The notes below the pieces were generated by a model. The model made no database searches. It saw only the letters and a program-made list of their open reading frames with translations, and was not told the DNA's origin. 64,000 bases of DNA from the NCBI RefSeq assembly GCF_007997135.1, contig NZ_VORU01000003.1, positions 1 to 64,000 of the forward strand, read 5' to 3'. This DNA is from Aequorivita lipolytica (GTDB taxonomy: Bacteria > Bacteroidota > Bacteroidia > Flavobacteriales > Flavobacteriaceae). Made by a program: the position numbers and the translations under genes. Below are positions 44,633 through 51,949 of the stretch, one piece after another (within the stretch, counting starts at the first letter, position 1; every line of letters starts with the position of its first letter).

Positions 44633-44640
44633 CAAAGGTA
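44633..44640 (-). promoter_or_regulatory. -7 promoter element of DUF3347 gene
   Basis: On the - strand this is TACCTTTG followed by C, an exact TAnnTTTG(C) match, 21 bases before the start codon. Confidence 0.6.
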
Positions 44641-44647
44641 TCAAAAA

Positions 44648-45082
44648 TTAAGGTGAATTATACTTCTGAAAATAAAAAGCGGGCAGCAGAATTAGCAAAA
44701 ATAAAGGTTGGATCAGAAATCTTCGCACGTAAAATAATACGAAATGCCCGCCAGCTCCCTCCGAATTAAAAATTATAAAACTGAAAACCAAAAATAGCAG
44801 TGTAAAAAGAAGGCTGTAGAGTATGAAGGAAAGCTTAATAATTTCCCTATCATTAAATACCAACCATATTATCGCCAATGAAATAATAGTATTCATCAAA
44901 AATCTTAGGGCAATTCCGGTTTGGAGGGCAAAAGTGTCCATTAAAGGAAGTGGAAAACTTTTATAGTCCGTTTCAAAGAAATGTAAAAGCGGATCGTAGA
45001 AAAGCGCGTCTTCAAAGGCGCGGATTAAAACCAGCAAGATAGCCAGAATAATGATTCCAAATATTTTTAATGTCTTTCTCAT
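44648..45082 (-). CDS. Exosortase F-associated membrane protein
   Basis: A 144-residue protein with four to five transmembrane helices (IFGIIILAILLVLIRAF, LRFLMNTIISLAIIWLVF, LSFILYSLLFTLLFLVFSFIIF, LIQPLFLLILLPAFYF). The conserved segment EDALFYDPLLHFFETDYKSFPLPL is typical of the small protein found beside XrtF in flavobacteria. The start at 45082 (MRKTLKIFG) overlaps the xrtF stop by 4 bases, implying translational coupling. Role unknown. Confidence 0.82.
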   Translation of the reverse strand: MRKTLKIFGIIILAILLVLIRAFEDALFYDPLLHFFETDYKSFPLPLMDTFALQTGIALRFLMNTIISLAIIWLVFNDREIIKLSFILYSLLFTLLFLVFSFIIFNSEGAGGHFVLFYVRRFLIQPLFLLILLPAFYFQKYNSP

Positions 45083-45624
45083 TTTGCTGAATTTGGTTTC
45101 AGCATTCGCACCCAAACCATCCAAAGAATAAATACCATACTATAAATAATACCTGGAAATACTACGGAATGAAGGATATTTTCATACTGTGGGAATTTGT
45201 AAAGTGCAACGACGAGAATAGCAATTCGCAACAAATTCACAATGTAAATTAATACAGCTCCCGCAAAAAGAAATAAAAACGTTTTTTTGAAATTTTCCGC
45301 GAAAGCGATAATAAAAGCCACGAACAAAATGATAACACTAATAGAATTACAGCCTTCAACAATATTCACGGTATAATGGTTATCAATGGTCAAAAGCATT
45401 CCCTGCTCCAAAGAATCGGGTTGTAAAACTGCATAAAAACCGAAAGTTTCCAAAACCGCACTACTTTGCTTTGCCACAAGATTGGTAACAAAATCTGGTG
45501 AATAATTTCCGCTTACCGAAGTTTTCAGATAAATAGCATAGCAGATGCTGAGCAACAAATAAGTGCCTAAAAAAAGCACGACAAACCGAATAACGGATTT
45601 ATATTTTGTAAAAAGTTCCTTCAA
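45079..45624 (-). CDS. xrtF: Exosortase family protein XrtF
   Basis: A 181-residue integral membrane cysteine transpeptidase-like enzyme. The exosortase catalytic triad is visible: C92 in VEGCNSIS, R133 in NLLRIA and H152 in LHSVVFPG, each beside a transmembrane helix. Exosortases cleave C-terminal sorting signals on surface proteins; the XrtF branch is a short, flavobacterial form. No protein with a recognisable exosortase sorting tail is encoded nearby; the secreted proteins here carry T9SS tails instead. Overlaps the next gene by 4 bases. Confidence 0.88.
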   Translation of the reverse strand: MKELFTKYKSVIRFVVLFLGTYLLLSICYAIYLKTSVSGNYSPDFVTNLVAKQSSAVLETFGFYAVLQPDSLEQGMLLTIDNHYTVNIVEGCNSISVIILFVAFIIAFAENFKKTFLFLFAGAVLIYIVNLLRIAILVVALYKFPQYENILHSVVFPGIIYSMVFILWMVWVRMLKPNSAK

Positions 45625-45720
45625 AAAAAAGATTTTCGGTTTCTACTATTCAATCTCAATCCACAACAAATGTCTTGCAGTTTCCCATCTTTGTTATTTA
45701 ACAAAAATACAGGAATTGTT

Positions 45721-45753
45721 TTTGGCGTTTATTATCGTTTTGAAATACTTTTG
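45721..45753 (+). promoter_or_regulatory. Complete -33/-7 promoter
   Basis: TTTG at 45721-45724, 21-base spacer, TACTTTTG at 45746-45753, fitting the Bacteroidetes consensus, 27 bases before the GAF-protein start. Confidence 0.65.
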
Positions 45754-45780
45754 CCAAAATAATCAAGATTTAAAGAACCT

Positions 45781-46236
45781 ATGCCTTTTTCACATTTAAA
45801 GCCGAAAATAAACACCATTTTAGCCAACAATCACAATGGGAGTGACGAACGATTAAAAGAAGTTTGCGAACTTTTGCAAACCTCGATAGCTCACTACGAT
45901 TGGGTTGGATTTTACTTTGCCAACGAGGCCGAGAAAACACTTCATTTAAAGGCTTTTGCGGGTGAACCTACGGACCACACAACAATTCCATTCGGAAGAG
46001 GAATTTGCGGACAAGTAGCCGTGAGCAACAAAAATTTTGTGGTGCCAGATGTGAAGGCACAGGATAACTATATTGCTTGCAGCATTACTGTGAAATCTGA
46101 GATTGTAATTCCGCTTTTTAAGGATGGAAAAAATATTGGACAAATAGATATCGACTCGCACGTGGAAGATCCGTTTTCTGAAGAAGATGAGCGCTTTTTG
46201 GAATGGGTGAATGAGGAAGTTGCAAAGATACTTTAG
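45781..46236 (+). CDS. GAF-domain free methionine-R-sulfoxide reductase
   Basis: A 151-residue single GAF domain that reduces free (not protein-bound) methionine-R-sulfoxide. Catalytic cysteines match fRMsr: C76 in GRGICGQVA and C100 in YIACSITVKSEIVIPL, 24 residues apart as in the E. coli enzyme (94 and 118). IGQIDIDSHVEDPFSEEDE is another family segment. The extra E. coli cysteine (84) is not present. It has its own full promoter. Confidence 0.88.
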   Translation: MPFSHLKPKINTILANNHNGSDERLKEVCELLQTSIAHYDWVGFYFANEAEKTLHLKAFAGEPTDHTTIPFGRGICGQVAVSNKNFVVPDVKAQDNYIACSITVKSEIVIPLFKDGKNIGQIDIDSHVEDPFSEEDERFLEWVNEEVAKIL

Positions 46237-46270
46237 TTATTTGAAGTTAAATTTTAGCGCAACTTCTTCG

Positions 46271-46450
46271 AAAATTTCAAATTTCAAAATTCCAAATAAC
46301 AAATAAATCTCAAAAAAGAAATTTCAAAATTATAAAGACTATTGCTCCCTCCACTTGGGAGGGGCTGGGGTGGGACTTTTGAAATTTGGAAGTTGTTTTT
46401 TTTGGAATTTGGGAATTATTTGGAATTTGGAGCTTAAAATTTGGAATTTG
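46271..46450. repeat. 180-bp imperfect inverted repeat
   Basis: The left half (46271-46329) is built of AAATTTCAAA and AATTCCAAAT words; the right half (46377-46450) of TTTGAAATTT and TTTGGAATTT words, their reverse complements. A G/C core (46345-46374) contains CTCCC/GGGAG. It lies between two convergent genes and could serve as a bidirectional terminator, but the word-like structure suggests a dispersed repeat. Confidence 0.7.
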
Positions 46451-46457
46451 CGCAGCT

Positions 46458-47717
46458 TTACATCCCCGTTCTAATCGCCTCCACAGGATCCAGTTTTGAT
46501 GCTGAAATAGCAGGAAGAATCCCAGCAATTAGTCCGATTGCTGCAGAAATTGCCGTTCCCACAAACATATTCCACGGCGAAAGCACAAATTCAAAATCGC
46601 CTGTAAATTGGGAGGCAACTATTGAAACTATAAATACTAAGAATAAGCCTATCAAGCCTCCAATTATAGCAAGAATAACTGCTTCAAATAAAAATTGGAA
46701 AAGAATGAATTTGTTTTTTGCGCCTAACGATTTTTGAATCCCGATTAAATTGGTCCGTTCCTTTACGCTTACAAACATGATGTTTGCAATTCCAAAGCCA
46801 CCCACTAGTAATGAAAACCCACTTATCACTAGCCCAATTACATTCATCGTTCCGGTAATTTGATCAATAACATCTGCAAAGCCCTGTAATTGGTTTACGA
46901 AAAAATTGTCGATATCATCTGGTCTCATCCCCCTAGAGAGACGCATTTTCTGTTTTAAAGTAGCTATAAACTCGGCATTATCAACACCCTTTTCAGGCTT
47001 TATAATTATAAAAGGAAATGTGTTTTTGTTTGAATCGCCAAAGATCCTACGCACCAAATTAACCGGCAGGTAAACAGAGGTATCCTTACTGTTTCCCCCA
47101 AAAATATTACTGCCCTCTTTTTTCAGCACCCCGATTACCGTAAATTTTCTACCATACAATCGCACCTGTTTACCAAGCGCCACTTGCGAGGAGCCAAAAA
47201 GCGTATTTGCAATCTCATCGCCCAAAACCACAACAGGAGTACCGCTGATAGATTCTACTTCATTGAAGAATCTTCCATCAGCCAACTTTAATGCTTCTAT
47301 TTCATAATATTCATCGGTAACGGCACCTACTGCAACGTTTTCAACAGACTTGTCATCACTCTTAATTGTCTCGCTGCCCACATTCAAAGTGTATGAAGCC
47401 GCCATTAAATCAGGAACTGTTTTTTTTAAATATTGATATTCCTCATAAGAAACGTCTGGGAATTGCTCGCGTTTCCAAGTAGGTACTTCGGTAGGACCAA
47501 AAGAATATTTTCCTAAAAAAATGGTGCTATTGTCTAACCCGCTAATACTCCCTTCAATTTCCCGTTTTAAGGAATCAACCGCTGCGAGAACCGCTATGAT
47601 AGAAAAGATTCCAATTGTAACACCTACCAAAGAAAGAAAAGTACGTAGCTTATTGTTTTTTAACGCGTTGAGCGCAAAATTGAAACTTTCCTTTAAAACG
47701 CGAAGATAAATGAGCAT
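46458..47717 (-). CDS. MacB/FtsX-type ABC transporter permease
   Basis: A 419-residue permease with one N-terminal helix (LRTFLSLVGVTIGIFSIIAVLAAVDSL), a large periplasmic MacB-like domain (about residues 50-270) and three C-terminal helices (VIGLVISGFSLLVGGFGIANIMFVSVKERTNLIGIQKSLGA; AVILAIIGGLIGLFLVFIVSIVA; GTAISAAIGLIAGILPAISASKLDPVEAIR). It belongs to type VII mechanotransmission transporters that export peptides, lipids or drugs. No ATPase gene is next to it, so the partner is elsewhere. Confidence 0.9.
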   Translation of the reverse strand: MLIYLRVLKESFNFALNALKNNKLRTFLSLVGVTIGIFSIIAVLAAVDSLKREIEGSISGLDNSTIFLGKYSFGPTEVPTWKREQFPDVSYEEYQYLKKTVPDLMAASYTLNVGSETIKSDDKSVENVAVGAVTDEYYEIEALKLADGRFFNEVESISGTPVVVLGDEIANTLFGSSQVALGKQVRLYGRKFTVIGVLKKEGSNIFGGNSKDTSVYLPVNLVRRIFGDSNKNTFPFIIIKPEKGVDNAEFIATLKQKMRLSRGMRPDDIDNFFVNQLQGFADVIDQITGTMNVIGLVISGFSLLVGGFGIANIMFVSVKERTNLIGIQKSLGAKNKFILFQFLFEAVILAIIGGLIGLFLVFIVSIVASQFTGDFEFVLSPWNMFVGTAISAAIGLIAGILPAISASKLDPVEAIRTGM

Positions 47718-47718
47718 T

Positions 47719-47781
47719 TACGATTTTAGATTAACGATTTACGATTATTGAACTTGTCACCCTGAGCGCAGTCGAAGGGTT
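47719..47781. repeat. Short direct repeats plus dispersed 26-bp repeat, copy 2
   Basis: TTTACGA and TTAACGA words alternate from 47719 to 47750, followed directly by the second identical copy of the 26-bp element at 47756-47781 (first at 10945-10970). Confidence 0.8.
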
Positions 47782-47869
47782 GAACTTTGGACTCTCAAGG
47801 GGTTGATAAAATTATAAAAAATAAGACGTTTTCTCTGTGCTTATGTTACAAATTTACTATTCAATTATG

Positions 47870-47877
47870 TACTTTTG
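47870..47877 (+). promoter_or_regulatory. -7 promoter element of purH
   Basis: TACTTTTG followed by CACC matches TAnnTTTG, 17 bases before the purH start. No riboswitch-like structure is evident upstream. Confidence 0.6.
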
Positions 47878-47894
47878 CACCTTAATTTTTCATA

Positions 47895-49427
47895 ATGAAC
47901 AATTCCAAAAAAATTACGTCCGCTTTAATTTCTGTTTTTAGCAAAGACGGCCTTGCTCCAATCGTTAAAAAACTGAATGAACAGAACGTAAAAATCTATT
48001 CAACCGGCGGCACTGAAAAATTCATTAATGACCTTGGAATCGAGGTAATTGCTGTTGAAAACATTACCGATTATCCCTCCATTTTGGGCGGACGCGTTAA
48101 AACCCTTCACCCAAAAGTTTTTGGCGGAATTTTGAATAGACAGGACCACCAAGGCGATGTTGCCGAAATGGAACAATACAACATTCCGCAGATTGATGCT
48201 GTGATTGTGGATTTGTACCCTTTTGAAAAAACTGTTGCCTCGGGCGCTTCGGAAGAAGATATAATTGAAAAAATTGACATCGGCGGAATTTCATTAATTC
48301 GCGCCGCTGCTAAAAATTTTAAAGACACTATTTGCGTTTCTTCAGTTGATGATTACGCTGAATTTTTGGATTTGATTTCAGCAAATGACGGCGAAATTTC
48401 TCTGAAAGACCGCAAGCGTTTTGCGGCGAAATCTTTCAACGTTTCTTCAAATTACGATACTGCCATTTTTAATTATTTCAACAAAAGCGAAAATTTATCT
48501 TCCTTCAAACTAAGCGAAACCAATGGGCAGGAGCTTCGTTACGGCGAAAACCCGCACCAAAAAGGCTTTTTCTTTGGAAATTTTGACGAAATGTTCACTA
48601 AACTTCACGGAAAGGAATTGAGTTACAACAATCTTTTGGACGTTGATGCAGCTGTGAATCTGATGAACGAGTTTAAAGGCGAAGCTCCAACTTTTGCAAT
48701 ATTAAAACACAACAACGCTTGCGGAATTGCGCAGCGTGAAACCGTGCAACAAGCATATATGGCAGCTTTGGCTGGCGATTCGGTTTCAGCTTTCGGCGGT
48801 ATTTTAATCAGCAATGTTGAAATTGACGAAGCCACCGCAAACGAAATCCACGACCTTTTCTGCGAAGTTGTAATTGCACCTTCATTTTCAGCAAAAGCGC
48901 AGGAAATTTTAGAAGGAAAAAAGAACCGAATTTTATTAATTCAGAAAGAAACCGAGTTGCCATCAAGTACTGTTAGAACTTGTTTGAACGGCGTTTTGGT
49001 TCAAGATAAAGACAATATTACTGACAGCGCTGAAATTTTAACGCACGCAACAAACAATAAACCAAATTCAACAGAGTTAGAAGATTTGTTGTTTGCTTCT
49101 AAAATTTGTAAGCATACAAAAAGCAACACAATTGTTCTGGCAAAGAGAAAACAACTTTGCGCCAGCGGAACCGGCCAAACAAGCCGTGTTGACGCATTAC
49201 GGCAAGCAATTGAAAAAGCAAAAGCCTTTAATTTTAACCTTGAAGGAGCCGTGATGGCAAGCGATGCTTTCTTCCCGTTTCCAGATTGTGTAGAAATTGC
49301 GGACAACGCAGGAATAACTGCTGTAATCCAGCCCGGAGGATCTATAAAAGACCAATTAAGCGTTGATTATTGCAACGAACATAAAATAGCGATGGTATTT
49401 ACCGGAACACGCCATTTTAAGCATTAA
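47895..49427 (+). CDS. purH: Bifunctional AICAR transformylase/IMP cyclohydrolase
   Basis: A 510-residue enzyme for the last two steps of IMP synthesis. The N-terminal MGS-like cyclohydrolase domain (ALISVFSKDGLAPIVK, YSTGGTEKFI, GGRVKTLHPKVFGGIL, IDIGGISLIRAAAKN) is followed by the AICAR transformylase domain (LRYGENPHQKGFF, ILKHNNACGIA, DSVSAFGGI, CASGTGQTSRVDALRQAIEKA, MASDAFFPFPDC, IQPGGSIKDQ). Length is normal. Single gene upstream of the mre operon. Confidence 0.97.
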   Translation: MNNSKKITSALISVFSKDGLAPIVKKLNEQNVKIYSTGGTEKFINDLGIEVIAVENITDYPSILGGRVKTLHPKVFGGILNRQDHQGDVAEMEQYNIPQIDAVIVDLYPFEKTVASGASEEDIIEKIDIGGISLIRAAAKNFKDTICVSSVDDYAEFLDLISANDGEISLKDRKRFAAKSFNVSSNYDTAIFNYFNKSENLSSFKLSETNGQELRYGENPHQKGFFFGNFDEMFTKLHGKELSYNNLLDVDAAVNLMNEFKGEAPTFAILKHNNACGIAQRETVQQAYMAALAGDSVSAFGGILISNVEIDEATANEIHDLFCEVVIAPSFSAKAQEILEGKKNRILLIQKETELPSSTVRTCLNGVLVQDKDNITDSAEILTHATNNKPNSTELEDLLFASKICKHTKSNTIVLAKRKQLCASGTGQTSRVDALRQAIEKAKAFNFNLEGAVMASDAFFPFPDCVEIADNAGITAVIQPGGSIKDQLSVDYCNEHKIAMVFTGTRHFKH

Positions 49428-49434
49428 ATTTTAT

Positions 49435-49442
49435 TACATTTG
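49435..49442 (+). promoter_or_regulatory. -7 promoter element of the mre operon
   Basis: TACATTTG matches TAnnTTTG, just 8 bases after the purH stop and 49 bases before mreB. Confidence 0.6.
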
Positions 49443-49490
49443 TTAAAACCAAATCTAACACGTTAACCTTCAATACCACCGACTTAAACT

Positions 49491-50519
49491 ATGGGATTTT
49501 TTGACTTCCTGACTGAAGAAATAGCCATTGACCTGGGTACCGCGAACACCCTAATAATCCACAACGACAAAGTAGTTGTAGATGCTCCATCTATTGTTGC
49601 GCGCGATCGAACTACCGGAAAAATAATCGCTGTAGGCCGAGAGGCTGCCATGATGCAGGGAAAAACACACGAAAACATTAAAACGATTCGCCCTTTGAAA
49701 GATGGTGTAATTGCAGATTTTGATGCGAGCGAAAAAATGATAAACATGTTTATCAGCGATATCCCTGCCTTGAAAAAAAGGTGGTTAAAACCATCATTGC
49801 GAATGGTTATTTGTATTCCAAGTGGAATAACCGAAGTAGAAATGCGCGCGGTAAAAGAAAGCGCTGAACGTGTTAACGGAAAAGAAGTTTATTTAATCCA
49901 CGAACCAATGGCAGCCGCGATCGGTATTGGTGTTGATATTATGCAACCCAAAGGAAATATGGTGGTTGACATAGGAGGTGGAACCACTGAAATTGCCGTA
50001 ATTGCTCTTGGTGGAATTGTTTGCGATAAATCCATAAAAATTGCTGGTGACGTTTTCACGAATGATATTGTTTACTATATGCGTACCCAACACAATCTTT
50101 ACGTTGGTGAACGTACTGCAGAAAAAATAAAAATCCAGATTGGTGCCGCAACTGAAGATCTTGAACTTCCACCGGACGAAATGGATGTACAGGGTCGCGA
50201 TTTGCTTACCGGAAAACCAAAACAGGTGCAAACTTCATATAGGGAAATTGCAAAGGCATTGGACAAATCAATTCTTAGAATTGAAGATGCGGTTATGGAA
50301 ACCCTTTCCCAAACGCCACCCGAACTTGCTGCGGATATTTATAACACTGGAATTTATCTTGCCGGAGGTGGTTCTATGCTTCGTGGATTGGATAAAAGGC
50401 TTTCTCAAAAAACCGATCTTCCGGTTTACATTGCTGAAGATCCTTTGCGTGCCGTGGTTCGTGGAACTGGGATTTGCTTAAAAAACCTTGCCAAATATAA
50501 AAGCGTATTGATTAAATAA
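49491..50519 (+). CDS. mreB: Rod shape-determining protein MreB
   Basis: A 342-residue bacterial actin that forms membrane-bound filaments guiding lateral cell-wall synthesis. Actin-fold ATP motifs: IAIDLGTANTLI (phosphate 1), PLKDGVIADFDASE, MVVDIGGGTTEIAVIALGG (phosphate 2) and YLAGGGSMLRGLDKRL (adenosine). Standard length. It is the first gene of a five-gene elongasome operon. Confidence 0.97.
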   Translation: MGFFDFLTEEIAIDLGTANTLIIHNDKVVVDAPSIVARDRTTGKIIAVGREAAMMQGKTHENIKTIRPLKDGVIADFDASEKMINMFISDIPALKKRWLKPSLRMVICIPSGITEVEMRAVKESAERVNGKEVYLIHEPMAAAIGIGVDIMQPKGNMVVDIGGGTTEIAVIALGGIVCDKSIKIAGDVFTNDIVYYMRTQHNLYVGERTAEKIKIQIGAATEDLELPPDEMDVQGRDLLTGKPKQVQTSYREIAKALDKSILRIEDAVMETLSQTPPELAADIYNTGIYLAGGGSMLRGLDKRLSQKTDLPVYIAEDPLRAVVRGTGICLKNLAKYKSVLIK

Positions 50520-50622
50520 TTTTTTCGGAAGAAATTATTTCTCTGAAAAATTTCAAAAGAATAATTGCCCATTAATGGCGTTGCTCCCATCAAAAAGCAC
50601 AATTTATTAACCCCAAATAGCA

Positions 50623-51453
50623 ATGCAGCAGATTATATTTTTCTTCATTCGGAATAAAAATTTCCTGTTGTTTGCCGTGCTTTTTACAATTTCTGTAGCG
50701 CTAACTATTCAAACACATAATTACCACAACGATAAATACATTAGCTCTGCCAATTTTATTACGGGCGGGGTTTATACCTTCAGAAATAATATAGCAGATT
50801 ACTTAAACCTCGGGAAGGAAAACGAACAGTTGCTCCAAGAAAATTTAATGCTTCGAAAAAAACTGGATCAGTTAATAGAAGTTGCAAACGTTGAAAAATT
50901 AGACAGTACCGTTCTACCAAATAAGTACGAATATTTCACAGCGCGAGTAATTAATAACAATTATTCAAAAACTAAAAATCAGCTCACGCTTGATAAAGGC
51001 GAAAATGATAGTATAAGAATTGACCTTGGCGTAATTTCTTCTAAAGGAATTGTAGGTATTATAAGCGACGTTTCAGAAAATTATGCAACCGTACAATCTA
51101 TATTGAATACTAAAAGTAGAATTAATGCGAAACTGAAAAAATCCAGCCATTTTGGTTCGCTCATTTGGAATACGGAAGATCCAAACGTAGTTCAATTAGT
51201 TGATATTCCTCGGCTTGCACCTCTTGCAAAAGGCGATACAATTATTACCGGTGGACGTTCCACTATTTTTCCTGAAGGTATTTTAATAGGCACAGTAAAA
51301 GATTTTCATCTCGATAACGATGACAATTATTATTATGTGAATATTGACCTTTTTAATGATATGACGAGCCTAGAGCACGTTTACTTAATTGAAAACAACG
51401 AGGCTCTAGAAATTTTAGAACTCGAAAAAGGAGTAGAAGATGTCGAACAGTGA
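50623..51453 (+). CDS. mreC: Rod shape-determining protein MreC
   Basis: A 276-residue bitopic membrane protein: one N-terminal helix (NFLLFAVLFTISVALTI), a periplasmic coiled coil (ENEQLLQENLMLRKKLDQLIEVANV), and the double beta-barrel MreC domain (ITLDKGENDSIRIDLGVISSKGIVGII, LAPLAKGDTIITGGRSTIFPEGILIG). It scaffolds the wall-elongation complex. A 103-base gap after mreB, but the 3' end overlaps mreD by 14 bases. Confidence 0.94.
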   Translation: MQQIIFFFIRNKNFLLFAVLFTISVALTIQTHNYHNDKYISSANFITGGVYTFRNNIADYLNLGKENEQLLQENLMLRKKLDQLIEVANVEKLDSTVLPNKYEYFTARVINNNYSKTKNQLTLDKGENDSIRIDLGVISSKGIVGIISDVSENYATVQSILNTKSRINAKLKKSSHFGSLIWNTEDPNVVQLVDIPRLAPLAKGDTIITGGRSTIFPEGILIGTVKDFHLDNDDNYYYVNIDLFNDMTSLEHVYLIENNEALEILELEKGVEDVEQ

Positions 51454-51949
51454 TATTTTAATAAATATTGTACGTTTTGTACTGCTGGTTTTCCTGCAGG
51501 TGCTCTTGCTTAACAACGTGAATCTGGCGGGATATATCAATCCTCATATTTACATTTTATTTATTGTTCTATACCCTTTGGACGGAAACAAGGGACTCTT
51601 GATTTTTTTGAGTTTTCTGTTGGGACTGTCCATAGATATTTTTGAAGATTCCGGAGGCGTTCACGCCGCGGCCTGCGCATTTATAGCATATATACGCCCA
51701 GTAGTTTTAAAATACTCCTTCGGGGTAAGTTATGAATACAATAGCATAAAAATTAAAAAAGCCGACCCTATGGAAAGGCTCACATACATTGCCTCTTTGG
51801 TTTTTATTCACCATTTAATAATGTTTTCTTTGGAAATTTTCAGCTTTAAACATATACTTCTCTTGCTGAAATCTACGTTATTTTCTGGGTTGTTCACTAT
51901 AATTGTCATTGTATGCACAATGATTATTTTCAATAAAAAAACCTCATGA
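51440..51949 (+). CDS. mreD: Rod shape-determining protein MreD
   Basis: A 169-residue protein with about five transmembrane helices (IVRFVLLVFLQVLLLNNV, PHIYILFIVLYPL, LLIFLSFLLGLSIDIFED, IASLVFIHHLIMFSLEIF, LFSGLFTIIVIVCTMIIF). The LGLSIDIFEDSGGVHAAACAFIAYIRP region is typical of Bacteroidetes MreD. It overlaps mreC by 14 bases and mrdA by 4, so expression is tightly coupled. Confidence 0.9.
   Translation: MSNSDILINIVRFVLLVFLQVLLLNNVNLAGYINPHIYILFIVLYPLDGNKGLLIFLSFLLGLSIDIFEDSGGVHAAACAFIAYIRPVVLKYSFGVSYEYNSIKIKKADPMERLTYIASLVFIHHLIMFSLEIFSFKHILLLLKSTLFSGLFTIIVIVCTMIIFNKKTS

Noticed and set aside
47782-47894. A purine riboswitch before purH
   Set aside because: No conserved purine-aptamer core or adequate stem-loop set could be seen; only a -7 element is supported.
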